A stretch of DNA of 64,000 nt from Cryptomeria japonica (GCF_030272615.1 NC_081407.1:97323897-97387896), one strand, 5' to 3'; shown: positions 46,040 through 57,790, counted from the stretch's first letter. Notes: generated by a model from the sequence alone, not told the origin. Numbers and translations are program-made.

Positions 46040-48000
46040 TGATTTCGCCCTGGACCCTCTCTGAGGGTCAGGAGCAATTTTCCAATTTTAGCCTTGAATA
46101 CTTCGCACCTTGATTCCCAAAATCCCCTGGAGGGTAAGTTGATATCCAATTAAAGGTGTTGCACTTCTAATTTTGACATTTTGCATGAGAAAAATAAGTG
46201 GAAATGTAGATTTCGCCCTGGACCCTCTCCAAGGGTCAGGAGCAATTTTTTCATTTTAAGTTGTAATCCACCTAAATTTGATCGTCGAACCCTCTATGCC
46301 ACTCCCAAAGTCCATTTCCTTGCACTACCAAGTTACTTCATCGACAATTTTGAAGGAAATGATGTCTTTAGAGGAAATTTCGCCCTGGACCCTCAGCAAG
46401 GGTCAGGAGCGATTTTCCATTTTTTGCTCAAAATTAGCATTTTTCAACGTTCAAAATCTCTTCAAGACACTTCAAATAGATCTTCTCATTGGCTTCCAGA
46501 CTTTGCTCTATCCAACTTGGGAGAAAAAGTGCAATTTTGGTGTTTTTCGCACTGGACCCTCAGCAAGGGTCAGGAGCAATTTTTTGGTTTTAGGCATATT
46601 TTTCATCTTCTAGACTTCAAATCGCCTCTAAGGCATAAAACATCATGTCCTCTTCCTATCCGAGCAAGATTTTGTCTCAATTCCACACAAAAAGAAGAGA
46701 ACCTTGGAAATTCGCTCTAGGCCCTCAGCAAGGGTCAGGAGCGATTTTTCAATTTTGGCTTGATTGCTTCTTTGTTGATCGTCCAAGTTATATTCAATGG
46801 GTAAGACATGCTTCCTTTCATCCATTCCAATCATAAAAAACATTTTGACTTTGCAAGAAAAATGTGCTTTTGAAAATTTCGCTCTGGGCCTTCAAAGAGG
46901 GTCAGGAGCGAATTTTGTAGTTGTGACCAAAATACTCCACTTTTCATCTTAAGATCTCTTTGCTAAGGAAGATGTCATCTTGCATCATGCTATGAATAGG
47001 TTCTTATGTCCAAGAAAAGTCAAAAAATGTGCATATAAATAATTTCGCTCTGGACCCTCAGAGAGGGTCAAGAGCGAAATTACCCTTCTTGGGCAAAACT
47101 CCTTCATCTCATCATCTTCCATCAAGTCTGGATACTTTATCATGCTCACTTCATCCTCCACCATGCCTTTGACATCTCAAATCGACCAAACAAGGCTAGA
47201 AATGACCCTCATAAGGTTTTTCGCCCTGGACCCTCAACAAGGGTCAGGAGCGATTTTGATGATTTCAACAAGATCCTTCATTGTTTCAAGCTAAACTCTT
47301 TCACGCGGGTGGAGAAAGTCATTCATTTTCCATTCATGCTCAAAACTTGGTCTCTTTCTACTACAAAATGAGGGAAATCAAAATTTCGCCCTGGGCCCTC
47401 AGCAAGGGTCAGGAGTGATTTTCCCTTTAGTCTCCAAAATTCATCCTTTTTCATGTCTTCAAACCTTCAAAAGCATCAAGTCACGTCCGATCGCCCTTCC
47501 AGGGTACCCTGCACATCACAATTTAGCCAAAATTAGCGAAAAATAAGCTCCAATAAGATTTTCGCTCTGGACCCTCAGCAAGGGTCAGGAGTGAAATTCA
47601 CAATCTAGGCTAAAATGCTCAATCTCTTAGTTTCAAATCACTTCACAGGGCAAGGTAAGATCGTTCTCAAAGCCAGGAACAAGATTTCAAGCTCAAACAA
47701 GGTGGCAAATGAGGTTTATGATGATTTTCACTCTGGACCCTCAGCAAGGGTCAGTGGCGAAATTCCTAATCTTGGCCAAAATCCATCATTTTTTTAAGGT
47801 TTACAAACATTTCCAACTTTTCCTTCAAAATGCCTCGCAAGTCAAAATTTGGTCAAATAAGGCCAGGAATGAGTCCTAGGTTGATTTTCGCCTTGGACCC
47901 TCTGGAAGGGTCAGGGGCGAGATTCGCTTTGGACCTCCTGAGAGGGTCAGGAGCGAAATTCGCTTTGGACCCTCGGGAAGGGTCAGGAGCGAAATTTGAC
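46040..48000 (-). repeat. Unit ii hairpin-motif array, about 165-bp period
   Basis: Fourteen copies of a motif of about 39 bp: TTTCGC, CCT, then GGACCCTCAGCAAGGGTCAG and GAGCGATTTT. The core is an inverted repeat (GACCCT/AGGGTC). Starts near 46044, 46212, 46378, 46546, 46711, 46877, 47043, 47219, 47384, 47561, 47726, 47886, then 47920 and 47957. The first twelve are 160-177 bp apart, the last two about 40 bp. Spacers are unlike one another. Copies differ at a few sites, often with compensating changes (CTCTGAGAGGGTC). Confidence 0.85.
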
Positions 48001-48022
48001 TTTTTGAACTCTCCGTCAATTT

Positions 48023-48076
48023 TATGGAATATAACATTTAAGTATAAGATTCTTATACTTTAAGTTATATTCCATA
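48023..48076. other. Unit ii long stem-loop
   Basis: Arms TATGGAATATAAC-ATTTAAGTATAAG and its complement with one indel, loop of about 3 bases, directly followed by TATACTTTCAGG. The same structure is found at 36100-36150 in the fragment captured by the hAT. Confidence 0.7.
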
Positions 48077-48371
48077 TATACTTTCAGGATGTTTGAGAGT
48101 GGTTTCAGACCTCCAGGAGTTATATTGCAAAATCTAGTTTTTGGAGGATTTTCAGTTTTCCAAACTTAGCCAAATTTCAGGATCAGGACATTCCAGACTT
48201 AGCCAAATTTCAAGATCAAGACTTTCAAACTTCATCACTTACCAACTTGACCTAACTCAAGCAGAACCTGCTATCCAGGTGATCCCCTTGGCGACACTCA
48301 AAGTGCAAAGGCTAACAGACAAAACCCTAAAAGATCTAAAAAACAAACCCTAGAAAGCAAAAAGCAGGGGT

Positions 48372-48388
48372 CCCCATTTGCAATGGGG
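48372..48388 (-). other. Unit ii terminal hairpin
   Basis: CCCCATT-TGC-AATGGGG, 23 bp from the unit end. Confidence 0.75.
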
Positions 48389-48411
48389 CAATGTGTGAAA
48401 TGGTCACAACA

Positions 48412-49556
48412 GGTCCCCAAGGAGGCTTGTTCCGAAGAGGTCACTGCTGCATTTCTGGAGAAAGTGAATGAGCCCACTATAACTAAACCACCCAAGCCCG
48501 CCAGAAAGTTTTCCCTAATTCAGAGAGACAATGCAAGGTTCAAGACAGTCCAGATAGCGGTGCCCAAAGAAGGAAAGACTAGGGACAATGTCGCCGCGGA
48601 TGATTACGAGATCACTACCATAGAGTTGGGTAAGCGGTAAGCCCACCCAGGACCAAGAGGTCTAGTATTTTGACGACTCTTGCAACGCTTTGAAGACAAG
48701 TCTGGCCCAGAAGAAAGAAAAGAGGAAGAAGGTCGAAGAAGAAAACCAGCAGTGGAGAAAGTATGTTCTCCATCTTACCAGCCCACTCAACCGTGAGATC
48801 CCGGTTACTCCGCCACAACCTCTTTAGCAGGGATCAATAAAGGATTATGAGGATATGAAGGGTACATTAACACAGGCTAAGGAATGGATTCCAGATGCCT
48901 CAGCACGTGCAGATATACTAGTAGAGAATTTAGTGTTAGCACATGAGTCGGCTTCTTCACTTGTCAACCGTATCCAGGATTTAGCCGCCAATTGGGAGGA
49001 CGTGGAGGAGATTCAAGATGAAATACTTCCTCATCTAAAGGTTATCCGAGGTTTGTCCAAGAGAAGTCTGGTGGATGCAGGTATCATACAGACTGGAGAT
49101 AGGTATGACTTTAGCACCTGGTATTACACCTTGGTTACCCGGATTGAGGTTTTGAAGAAATCCGAGACCAAGTGCTTTGAAACAAAGGAGAGTGTCAAGG
49201 ATATTTTGAGCAAAGTGTTTTGTGTAGCATCTGAGATTTGGAAGAAAGATAGTATAAGGGAGAAACACTTGCAGGCAGAGAACCTGAGAGTCGGGATTCA
49301 GTCAAGCTTCTTCAAGGATTCAGGGATGATTGACAAGGGCGATCTTTCAAAGATTGCAAACTTTCTCTTCATCGATGAAAGTTTTCTTGCCTATGCAGTT
49401 GAGTGGGAAGGCATCCTTGCCACCTGTACCGATGATGTGGACATCATCGACTTCCATATTGGCAGTTTGCCAAGTGTCACCATGGAGGAGGTCAAGCTCA
49501 TTGTGTCCAGATACATTGAATCTATGAAGGAGGAAAGTAGGCGCTCACCCCAGTGA
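48412..49556 (+). pseudogene. Unit v cargo gene, C-terminal part
   Basis: Continues from 43771. 48412-48640 codes for a basic linker (PPKPARKFSLIQRD, VPKEGKTRDNV), followed by stops and shifts, then a 233-codon open frame at 48855-49556. The latter is helical, with SLVNRIQDLAANWEDVEE, GDRYDFSTWYYTL, DLSKIANFLF, VDIIDFHIGSLPSVTMEE, and matches 31702-30887 of unit i in order and spacing. It ends at TGA 49554-49556, 60 bp before the telo-box pair. Confidence 0.6.
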
Positions 49557-49614
49557 GATTAGCAGCTGTGCCACGTGTCACTTTCTTCTTCACTCGAACT
49601 GATGGTGTTTTGGG

Positions 49615-49632
49615 AAACCCTAATTAGGGTTT
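49615..49632 (+). promoter_or_regulatory. Unit v, palindromic telo-box pair
   Basis: AAACCCTAATTAGGGTTT, perfect, 63 bp upstream of the TATA box. Confidence 0.75.
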
Positions 49633-49694
49633 AGGACTTTCAATCTTGGCCCTTGATCACTGTTTGATCTCGGCCATTCATTTATTTTGAAAAA

Positions 49695-49704
49695 CTATAT
49701 AAGG
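49695..49704 (+). promoter_or_regulatory. Unit v, TATA box of the LTR-type promoter
   Basis: CTATATAAGG followed by TTGCCTCCTCTCATTTGAAGA, the same block order as in unit i (GCCTCCTTGTCTCTCATTTG). Confidence 0.7.
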
Positions 49705-50433
49705 TTGCCTCCTCTCATTTGAAGAGGGTGAGGTTTTTGATGTATTGTTGCGTAAGGTCATTTCCAGATAATATATTGCATGTGCGCTGCTTTGTAATCC
49801 CTATTGTTTGAATGATTTGCATGGTTTCAATTTCCTCAACACCTAGTTAGAATTAATTTAGATTTGCTTTCGTTGTTGTTAATTCGAATGAAGGATTTTG
49901 ATAAGTGTCAATCAATGGTGTATCTCCACTCATACTTTTGGTGAATGGATGATTTCCATCTTACCGTGCAAGGTTAGCCTGAGTCCATCCCTTGTGCATC
50001 CCAACATCTCGATCATAAGCACAACCCATTGAAGATTGCACCGGCCTTGTGTAGTCGTCCCTAGTGTGGCGAAGCAAGGTTTGGTTTCTTGAGAGCACCC
50101 AATTGATACCGTCTCCAGAGTTCATAGGATTAGATTAGCCTTCCTAAACCCTATCTCTTTTCTCCTTTCTTTTGAAAGTCTAAACCTTGAAAATCTAAAA
50201 AAAAAAAAGGGCCTAAAGTTGCTAAATCCATCTAAGTCCAGCAGTTCAAAGACAGTTGTTAAACGTAAGTCCCCCTTGAGATTTTCAGCATACACTACCC
50301 AAGAAGCTATTTCACTAAAGTCGCTTGTTCGCACATATAGACCTTGGAATCACTAGTGATTTTTTAGGAGAGGATAGAATGCCTTCGGGTATCCTATCCT
50401 AATGTTTGGTAGATGATAAAACAGACACCAACA
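49705..50433 (+). repeat. Unit v, R-U5-like terminal segment
   Basis: Corresponds to the reverse complement of 29889-30718, more diverged: CTTCCTAAACCCTATCTCTTTT and GGAGAGGATAGAATGCC near the end keep the order of the other copies. Ends GACACCAACA followed by CAACC. Confidence 0.65.
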
Positions 50434-52559
50434 CAACCCACTTGCCAAAGTCATAGATTCTTAAAATGGACATGGTGCGTAGTAATAGTTAAATTCTGCT
50501 AGCAGGTTTAATGATGCAGAGCATCTACACACCCAACCAACTAAGGGAGATCTTTCTCCAAACTCGTCTATCCAATTAGGTGACAACAACTCACTTACTC
50601 ACTAGTTCCTTCACAAGGTCATTAGTTACTCATAAGGCTACAACAACCCATAGATACTCCCTTACTCACAAACTCTCAACCAACCATTGGCATACATTCA
50701 ACTAGGACAGTCCAACATGTCTAAAGTCCAATCCAAGTTCTCCAACATTCATACACCCCTTGTAGCCACTCACTCAACACCATTCCCCTATTAGGACTTC
50801 AATCTCCACTAACACCCACTCACAACATGTAATAGAAACCCACAAACAAGTGCACCCCTTGACACATTCTACAAGGTCTTCCAACATGTAAGATCCTGAT
50901 TCTCTACCCTCCCAACCACCCAAGAGGTCACAACAATGTTCATTGCAGTCTCACTGTTTTTAGGACTGTCATACTATGTGCAGGGACAGTCATGGGTTCA
51001 AGACTCCCTCCTCATTCGAAGGTCTTCAAACAATAACAATTATGATGGAGGGCTTCTCTCTACTCTCTTCCCAATCACCACTCACTGAGTAGTTCATCAC
51101 TCAACCATTCAAAATGGAAACTCTTGTCACACTGTCAAACAGTGACAGTCACAGGCAGTATTAGGACAGTCAAAGAAATGTTGTGCCCTTAGTGAGGTTT
51201 CATGACCTCCAACCCCTGGGAACTTTTATTGACCATATCCACTCTCCCCTCAACACTTCCTTCAATCACTTCTAGGCTTATATCAACACTACAACCCTCC
51301 AATACCATGTATGCACTGTGTTCTCAGACCGAGACACAGAATTTCAGTACTATGTCTTCTTACTTGCACGTGCCAAGCACTTCATAGGTCCCTGCAAAGA
51401 ATTTGCAAACAAAATACATGTTGTCCAGGGTCATTCCACGCTTTGGCAGGGAATTATCAATGTGGAAATGGCCCCAAACACATTTATGACTGTCACGGGT
51501 TACCCTAGACTAGGGTTTTGACAGTTTTTTATTAAATTTGCTGTAACTTTTACAAATCAGAATGGAATTCAGTGAAACAAAAAGGAAAATGCAGAGGCTT
51601 CACTCCACTATCATATTCAATTGATTTGCCACTTCAAAGAATAGATTAAAGCAATAAAAAACTCGAAATAGCAGACTGTTTTCCTGAAAACTCAAGAAAT
51701 TGCAGGGTAAACTCAGAAATTTTATTGAAAATGCTTCATTACATTGCCCAAGGCCCCAACCGACCTGTGCGTCGATGGGAAAGAGGTATTTATAGTTTTC
51801 CTTCCTCCCCCAACGTCTATAACCAACTTTTGAACTTATTTTACCAACACACACCTATTTACCCACTTAATGCAACAAGTTGCTTTGACAATTTTTGGCA
51901 ACATTGACAATTTTGCGTACAATAGGTCATAAACTCAACCTAAGGCCACTATGACTCAAAAATGATAGAAATAGGTTCAAATAGGTCTAAAAGACCTTTA
52001 TACATCATTAAACACCATATTGAACCCATTTATTCACATTGCCCACACAATGACAATTTTGACAATATTGATCATCATGACTCCCACTAGGACTCAATAC
52101 ACCATCTAATGGACTCAATGACCTTTATTACATCAAAGATGGTCTTCTAAGACCTTATTCATGACAATAATTCAAAAACCTTGACTTGTTACCAAACTGG
52201 CCTCATGGTGGCCATCTTGTGCTAGGTGCTCCTGCACCATTTAAGGAATAATAGTAACTATTGTGCCAGCAGTAACTGACATTAAGTCGGAAAATTCAAA
52301 GAGCCACCCACCAGGAAGACTCCTAAATAGAAAAAAGTTTACCTAGGATAGCTCTGCCATAATCAGCAGTCAGAAGCATGGGAATGTCAAGGGCTGCGCA
52401 AGAAAAACAGGACTGCAGGGACCCAAAATAGGAAAAACGGACGGGTTAAAGGAATAACCTCCATCTCTAGCACCTAGAGAAAAGAACCAATGAGAAAGAA
52501 CACAACCAAAAAATCAACACCCCAAAACTGAGTAAACAAAAACTCAGATGCTCCAAGCA
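50434..52559 (-). other. Unassigned repeat-like region with a TATA box
   Basis: No coding sequence. 50940-51530 holds several GGACAGTC / GACTGTC phrases and an AAAACCCTAGTCTAGGGT imperfect palindrome (51502-51521). On the minus strand an ACTATAAATACC box lies at 51786-51796 about 260 bp upstream of it. This could be an LTR of another element family, but I found no second copy or termini. Confidence 0.35.
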
Positions 52560-53152
52560 AAATCCTTCTAGATTCGGAATCTGGGGTGTGCAAGCAAACA
52601 GTTGAATTGGAAGGTAAAAGTCTGCATTGCGCTAATTGCAAATTGAGAAATCATCCGAGGAAATATTGTCTAAACAAAACTCCTTTAAAAATGTAGAAAT
52701 GGATCAAGAAAAACATCTATAATCCTAATGATAACAAAAGAAAAAATATTGAGGATGAAAAATCTAAATTTGCTTTTGGCAGGAGACTCTTCCTAACTGA
52801 GTCCTCCCAAAGACAGTATTCCTCCCGTGGTTGTGGGGTTTTCTGACAGCTTTAGCTTCTTGTTGCTGATAAAGTGGATATGGAAATATTGACAAAGGAG
52901 CTTGTCACTCTGATTAAGGGCAACCTTTCAACTAAACGATTGGATGAGGACCCGATCCTCAGTGAGAAATTGGAAAATGGAATGGCCCTGACTTTGGAAG
53001 AAAATATATAAGTCAAAGATGAAAAGTATGCTTATTAAAATTCATATCAGTAAAGCATATGACAGGGTCAACTGGAGATTTTTAATAAAATTCCCTGAGA
53101 GATTTGGTTTTAATGGGGAAAAAAGGGAGTGGATTTTTGGTTATAGGTTTTT

Positions 53153-53434
53153 TTGAGGCAACTAAGGGCCCCCCTCTTATTTGTATATTCTAAGGGCGGA
53201 TACTCTTGGAAGACACATCAAATGCTTACAGTTACAAAAAAAAGGGAGGGAATTGCTATTATAGGTGACCTAGAAGCTTTCACGCACCTCAAATTTGTAA
53301 ATGATACAATCTTGTTTGGGGAGGCAAGTATTGAGAAAGCCAAACTTATGAAAGAAACAATAGAAGCATACACAAATTGGGACAAATGGTCAATGAAGAC
53401 AAGTCAGAAGTTTTCTTCTATACCACTTATATGA
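53153..53434 (+). pseudogene. LINE reverse transcriptase core piece (93 codons)
   Basis: The best-preserved RT piece. It contains FVNDTILFGEAS, the catalytic box with one Asp replaced by Asn, and KAKLMKETIEAYTNW, the helix after it. The change would inactivate the polymerase. Confidence 0.75.
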
Positions 53435-54016
53435 GGACCTAGGGTAGAATTTCGTGGAGTTGGGTTTCAAACTAAACAACCTCCCTAGGAAATATTTGGG
53501 GGTCCCTTAGTTCTCAAGGGCATGCAAATCCTCAACATGGACTCAACTTATAGAGTCCTCCGTCCTTTCAAGCACAACACTCATTGTGGAAGAGCAAATA
53601 GCTCTACTTTGCAAGCACACTCACAATGGATACAGCTGTTTGGCAAAATTGCCCACCTATTTAGTTGGTGTTGCATTCTCTCTCAAGCACTACAAAAAGC
53701 CATTAATAAGATTTATGAAATATTTTCTTATAAGGGGTCATCAGAAAAGATAAAATTTCCTCTACTAGACTAGGAGAAAAGTCTTCTCTCCCACAATCTC
53801 AGATGGAATAGGTCTTAAGCAGTTAACAATTCAAAGTAGAGAGTTGAGCACCTTGCTAGATTGGAACATCCTTGCTAACCCCAATGCCAAATTGAGCATC
53901 CTCCTCAAGAGGAATATACTTAAATTATATGGATTGCAACATGACTTTTTCTACTCCCAATCCTCTGAATGAGTCACATTTAGAATTACATACTAAAGTG
54001 CAAACCAATAATTGCA

Positions 54017-54368
54017 TAACCCGGGGACACGTCCTCGTCCTGGGGACAAGGAACGTCCCCATAAATTCTGCATATTGACAGTGAATTTTGACAATGAATT
54101 CTATAAGCAATTTGACTTTGACTCTCAATTTAACACAAATTTGGCATGAGAACTCTGCTAGTTCTGATATGTTAAGGTTCTATAATGTATATGTGCATGC
54201 TTTATCCATGTTTTCATATGAATATTTTTAATTTCCCAATATATTTTAATTTTCCCGATTTTTATATAGTCGTCCCCTTTGCTGTCCCCAAAATTTGCAA
54301 AAAAAATCACTGTCCCGGAAACGCGTACCCTTGTCCCCTCTCGTCCCCGTCCTGGAAACTCGGGGTAA
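54017..54368. mobile_element. MITE with CCGGGGAC-type ends inside the LINE
   Basis: Left end TAACCCGGGGACACGTCC, right end CCTGGAAACTCGGGGTAACG; the outer bases TAACCC(G/C)GG are inverted copies. GGGGAC / GTCCCC motifs fill both subterminal regions. About 350 bp with an AT-rich centre. Type not certain (hAT-like judging by subterminal repeats); a clear target duplication is not visible. A related truncated copy is at 29146-29320. Confidence 0.6.
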
Positions 54369-55130
54369 CGTAGCAAAAATCTCAAATTGGAAATGAAAAC
54401 TCGATAGACATCAAACTTCAGCTCAACAACCATGGGGCACTTTTGTCAGTGATTACACTTCCTCAATATTTGTAAAAGGGTTGTGTGCATTTTGATGGAA
54501 AGTTTTCTCTTCTATCCTAGTACCTAAGGTTAAAAAAGACCTGCTCAGAGAAGAATTATCCTCTCAAAAGATTCACATTAGTGAAGAAGATGATGAGTTG
54601 CATTGGGCCTGCTCCAAATCCTACTCAACTAAGGGATATGTATTTTTGACAAAGCAACTGACAAATAATGATTGATTGACCTTAAAAAAACGGAATAAGG
54701 ATTGTGTATTGAAGATTGGGGCTTTTGCCTGGGGGACCATTTAAAAAAAGGAGGTGTTAACTGGGGACAAATTGATGAAAGTTGGCTTTGCCAGACCATT
54801 CGAAAACATTATTTGTGAACAGGAATCAAGATCACGATACCATATCGTTCTACACTGTACCTTTGCTATTAAGTGTCACGCCTGGCTCTATTCTTGTCTT
54901 AGCTGGTCAGGGGATCTCCCTAATACTTTTCCCAAATTATTTAAGATATGGCTTGTGCAAAAAATCAAGGCGATCTTTTCTAGCCTATGTATCATCGGTC
55001 CATCCATGATTATCTACCACATCTGGAAGGAAAGCTATAGGTGGATTTTCAGATACATTTCTTTTGCCTGAGATACCTTCCTTATTATATTGGATACTGC
55101 TATCTCTAAATAGTAATGGGCGGAGTATTC

Positions 55131-56599
55131 AAAAAGTCTCAAATAAAAATGTTGCTTTTCATCTTGGGACAAGGATATGCTGAAAAAATGAGAGAGTTTT
55201 TAGGCCTTCTGCCTGTTTGTGGGATTCTCAGGTTAAATTGTTCTCATAAGAGGGATTTGATTAAATGTATTTGTTAAATTAATGAAAATTGTCACTGGGT
55301 TGACTTATACTCCACCTATTATGTTAGTTAAAGTGAGTTAGCTCCCCTCTTGATTGAGAATTATTGGGATTTCAACTCTAGCCTCTTGAGCATGTCGTCT
55401 CCTTGATTCATGCATTCAAGAGGCCTATATATTTGTATGTTACTATTTGTAAATTATATTATTCTTCATCTAGATTTGTGATCAGCTATAGACACTAGTT
55501 CCTAGCCAGATTTGTTGTTTATATCAACTTCAAACATGGATATCAAAGCCATGGCATCATTGGGTTAGTCCATTTCTAGATTTTTGGAGCATGTAGATTT
55601 AAGCTGCCACCATATGTGGTGACTGGTGGAATATTTGAATATAACATTATGTTCAAAGAAAACAAGTTAGCTAGCTTAGTTGTTGATTCGTGTAGATTTA
55701 ACAAGTGAAAGCTTGCCAACAAGAATATGAGAGTTTGCTTACCTGCATGATTTTTTTTGGGGTGTCCTAAACAATTTATAATTTTATGGCAAGATATGAA
55801 TTTTGACTGTAAGCAAACACCTACCTACACACAAAACAAGGTTGTTGGTATGGCATGTATCAGGTTGTTCCGGTTCAAGGTATGCAAGGTTCTATTGTAA
55901 ATTCTAAGGTTTCGTACTTGGCCTTTATTTGGTCATAATATTATCCATCAAACTGATTGATGTATCATCTTGTATCTTCTTCTCATAAGCAACACTAGTA
56001 TTCTGATTCTCATGACACCCACAAAGGGATTGAAAGGATGCTTTCCTTTCTTTAAAAAAAGCTCTTTTTTTATTTGTAGGATTAACATTTTCTATGTGCT
56101 CACCTTGGTTTTTCCTTGCCTAGATTTTATGTCCTTTCCAACAATACATGCTAATTGATTTGACATGGGTGCCTTTATATTTCAGTTGGAACATAAAATA
56201 TACATCCCAAAATAGTATATACTACCTTTGTCCTATGCTAAGAAGCTTTATTCAAATTCATTTAAGGTGTATGCAATTGAAGCAAAGGAGGGGAGATGCA
56301 TTATCCAAGCTACGTCACCTTCGCACAAGCTTAATACTTTGCTTAAAGATTACAGATTAATGTATATAGGAAGGGTGGCCAAGGGTTCAATTTAAATATG
56401 ACTTCCAATTATGTTGTGCAAATTTTACTTTTGTAACCCTTATGTTATAATTCCTAATCTTGTCATTTAAAGAAAATTTTAAGGATATTTTTTTATTACA
56501 TAAGAAAAAGAAAGAAAACCACTTGTTCCATGTCCACCAACAAATAGCCACCTAGTTAGTGCACAGTGGCTGCCACATTAACTGCATAGCGTCACAATG
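55131..56599. other. No gene seen
   Basis: AT-rich DNA with only short frames (up to 70 codons) of no recognisable family. No element boundary found. Confidence 0.4.
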
Positions 56600-56978
56600 C
56601 TCTCATTTCGTATCTCTAATCATTATTTTTCCAATTCCATGGTTTGGAAATTTTGTGACTACTTACTGATTGATGTCATCCATTGGATACCAAGTATGGC
56701 GTTGGCATCACCCAAATCCACAACGTAGAAATCATCCGTGACCGTGTGGTTGTCAATGGTGATTTTTAAATTTGGGACCTTTGTTACACAACATTTGGTA
56801 GCCACCAGCTACTATCAACTTAAAACCTTCATGTTTTACTGTTTGAAGGCCTTGTTTTGCCACCAGGCTGAATCAATAAAGTTATGAGTTGCCCCACTAT
56901 GAATTAGTATCGTAATCTTTCTCCCTCGTAATATGCCTCAAACCTTAAAGAAGTTAAACCTTGGAATCCTTGACATAG
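56600..56978 (-). pseudogene. Ty3/gypsy protease remnant
   Basis: The minus strand, in two frames, shows SGATHNFID (protease active-site region with Asp changed), then a diverged segment and DFYVVDLGDANAILGIQWM, the block between protease and RT in plant gypsy polyproteins (compare 24110-24330). Cut at 56978 by G-unit iii. Confidence 0.6.
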
Positions 56979-57790
56979 TGTTGATGTGTTTTTCAGCACA
57001 ATTGAACACAAAATAAAATACCAAAAGTATTATATCCTCTCTTGATCAAAATCTTCTTGGATGCTAAGTTAAATGATCAACCAAGATGACTCCAAGGTTT
57101 CTTTAGTTAGGTCTTGACGTGTAGATAGCTCAATTGGTTGATGTGATTGCTAGTAATCCAAGGGGCCTTATGTACATGTTTCTCAAGAGGTGGGCGTCTT
57201 GATTTCAAGAAATGTTTTTCGAATGATGTGCAATGTTACTCTCTTACTATTACTACTACTAGATGTTTGATAAAAAAAATGCAAAAGTTTCAAAGGTTGA
57301 GAGATACTAAACTATGCCTAAGAATGCAAGGATGGGGGTTGTCGTTTGATGAAACTCTCCTAGTCTTTGTTTTGCCATACAAGAACAACTCCACAAAGGC
57401 TAATGCAATCTTCTAAGGAAATTTAAATGATTTTCAAATTATTATCAACAAACATAGACGCCATCATATGAATGCATATCAACGCTTGAATAATAATTGA
57501 AGTTAAGTTCATATGAGAATTCAATTGACCACACAAAGCACTTAAAAATCAGCCAAGTACAAGTAGTTTGAGCATATGAGTTTCACCATGAATCATACAC
57601 AACATTCTTTCATTCAACTAAGGTACTTAAAACAAATTCAAACTTTGAATTGAGAAGATGAATAACCATGCAAATGCTCCAAAGAGAGAATATAAATCAC
57701 CACACTTCAATGTCTTTATATTAATCCAGCAGCAAAATAGCAACAATTCTTCAAGTCTCTCTTCTTACTTACAAAAATGAAAAATGGCAG

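Larger units (their letters stand above)
43772..48411 (-). mobile_element. G-unit ii, nested in the cargo gene of unit v
   Basis: A complete unit on the minus strand, from TGTTGTGACC (48411) to CACATCAACA (43772), 4,640 bp, flanked by GGTCT (43767-43771) and GGTCC (48412-48416), one mismatch. Removing it brings the two halves of the unit v gene together. It has the terminal hairpin, a long stem-loop (48023-48076), the hairpin array (46040-48000), a promoter-like TATAAGAGAGGAG (45686-45703), a short ORF instead of the large cargo gene, the telo-box pair (44716-44733), TATA box (44645-44652) and the conserved tail. Confidence 0.82.
39455..50433 (+). mobile_element. G-unit v, gene-bearing LTR-like element
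   Basis: Starts TGTTGTGACC, ends GACACCAACA, with a perfect 5-bp target duplication CAACC at 39450-39454 and 50434-50438. Unit ii is nested at 43772-48411; without it the unit is about 6.3 kb. Order: terminal hairpin, leader with CTATTTTTAGAAAGTTT repeats, AAGTCCGCC array (40113-40790), long T-rich leader, cargo gene (41730-49556, interrupted), telo-box pair (49615-49632), TATA box (49695-49704), 730-bp tail. No RT or integrase. Confidence 0.85.
52560..55130 (+). mobile_element. L1-type LINE remnant
   Basis: Plus-strand decayed coding in the order of plant L1 elements: a zinc knuckle CANCKLRNHPRKYC (near 52625), RT block SKAYDRVNWRFLIKF (near 53050), RT catalytic region HLKFVNDTILFGEASIEKAK (near 53290) where the usual Asp-Asp is Asn-Asp, and at 54830-55070 the C-terminal Cys/His/Trp region (HIVLHCTFAIKCHAW, IIYHIWKESYRWIF). 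The endonuclease is not recognisable. Many stops and shifts; a MITE interrupts it at 54017-54368. No poly(A) tail identified. Confidence 0.8.

Noticed and set aside
46040-48000. CRISPR-like array (regular repeats with unlike spacers)
   Set aside because: Eukaryotic context, repeats are degenerate, spacers are about 125 bp, no cas genes, and the array is part of a mobile unit.
29889-50433. Units i and v as the two LTRs of one element
   Set aside because: They are in opposite orientation and each has its own flanking duplication.
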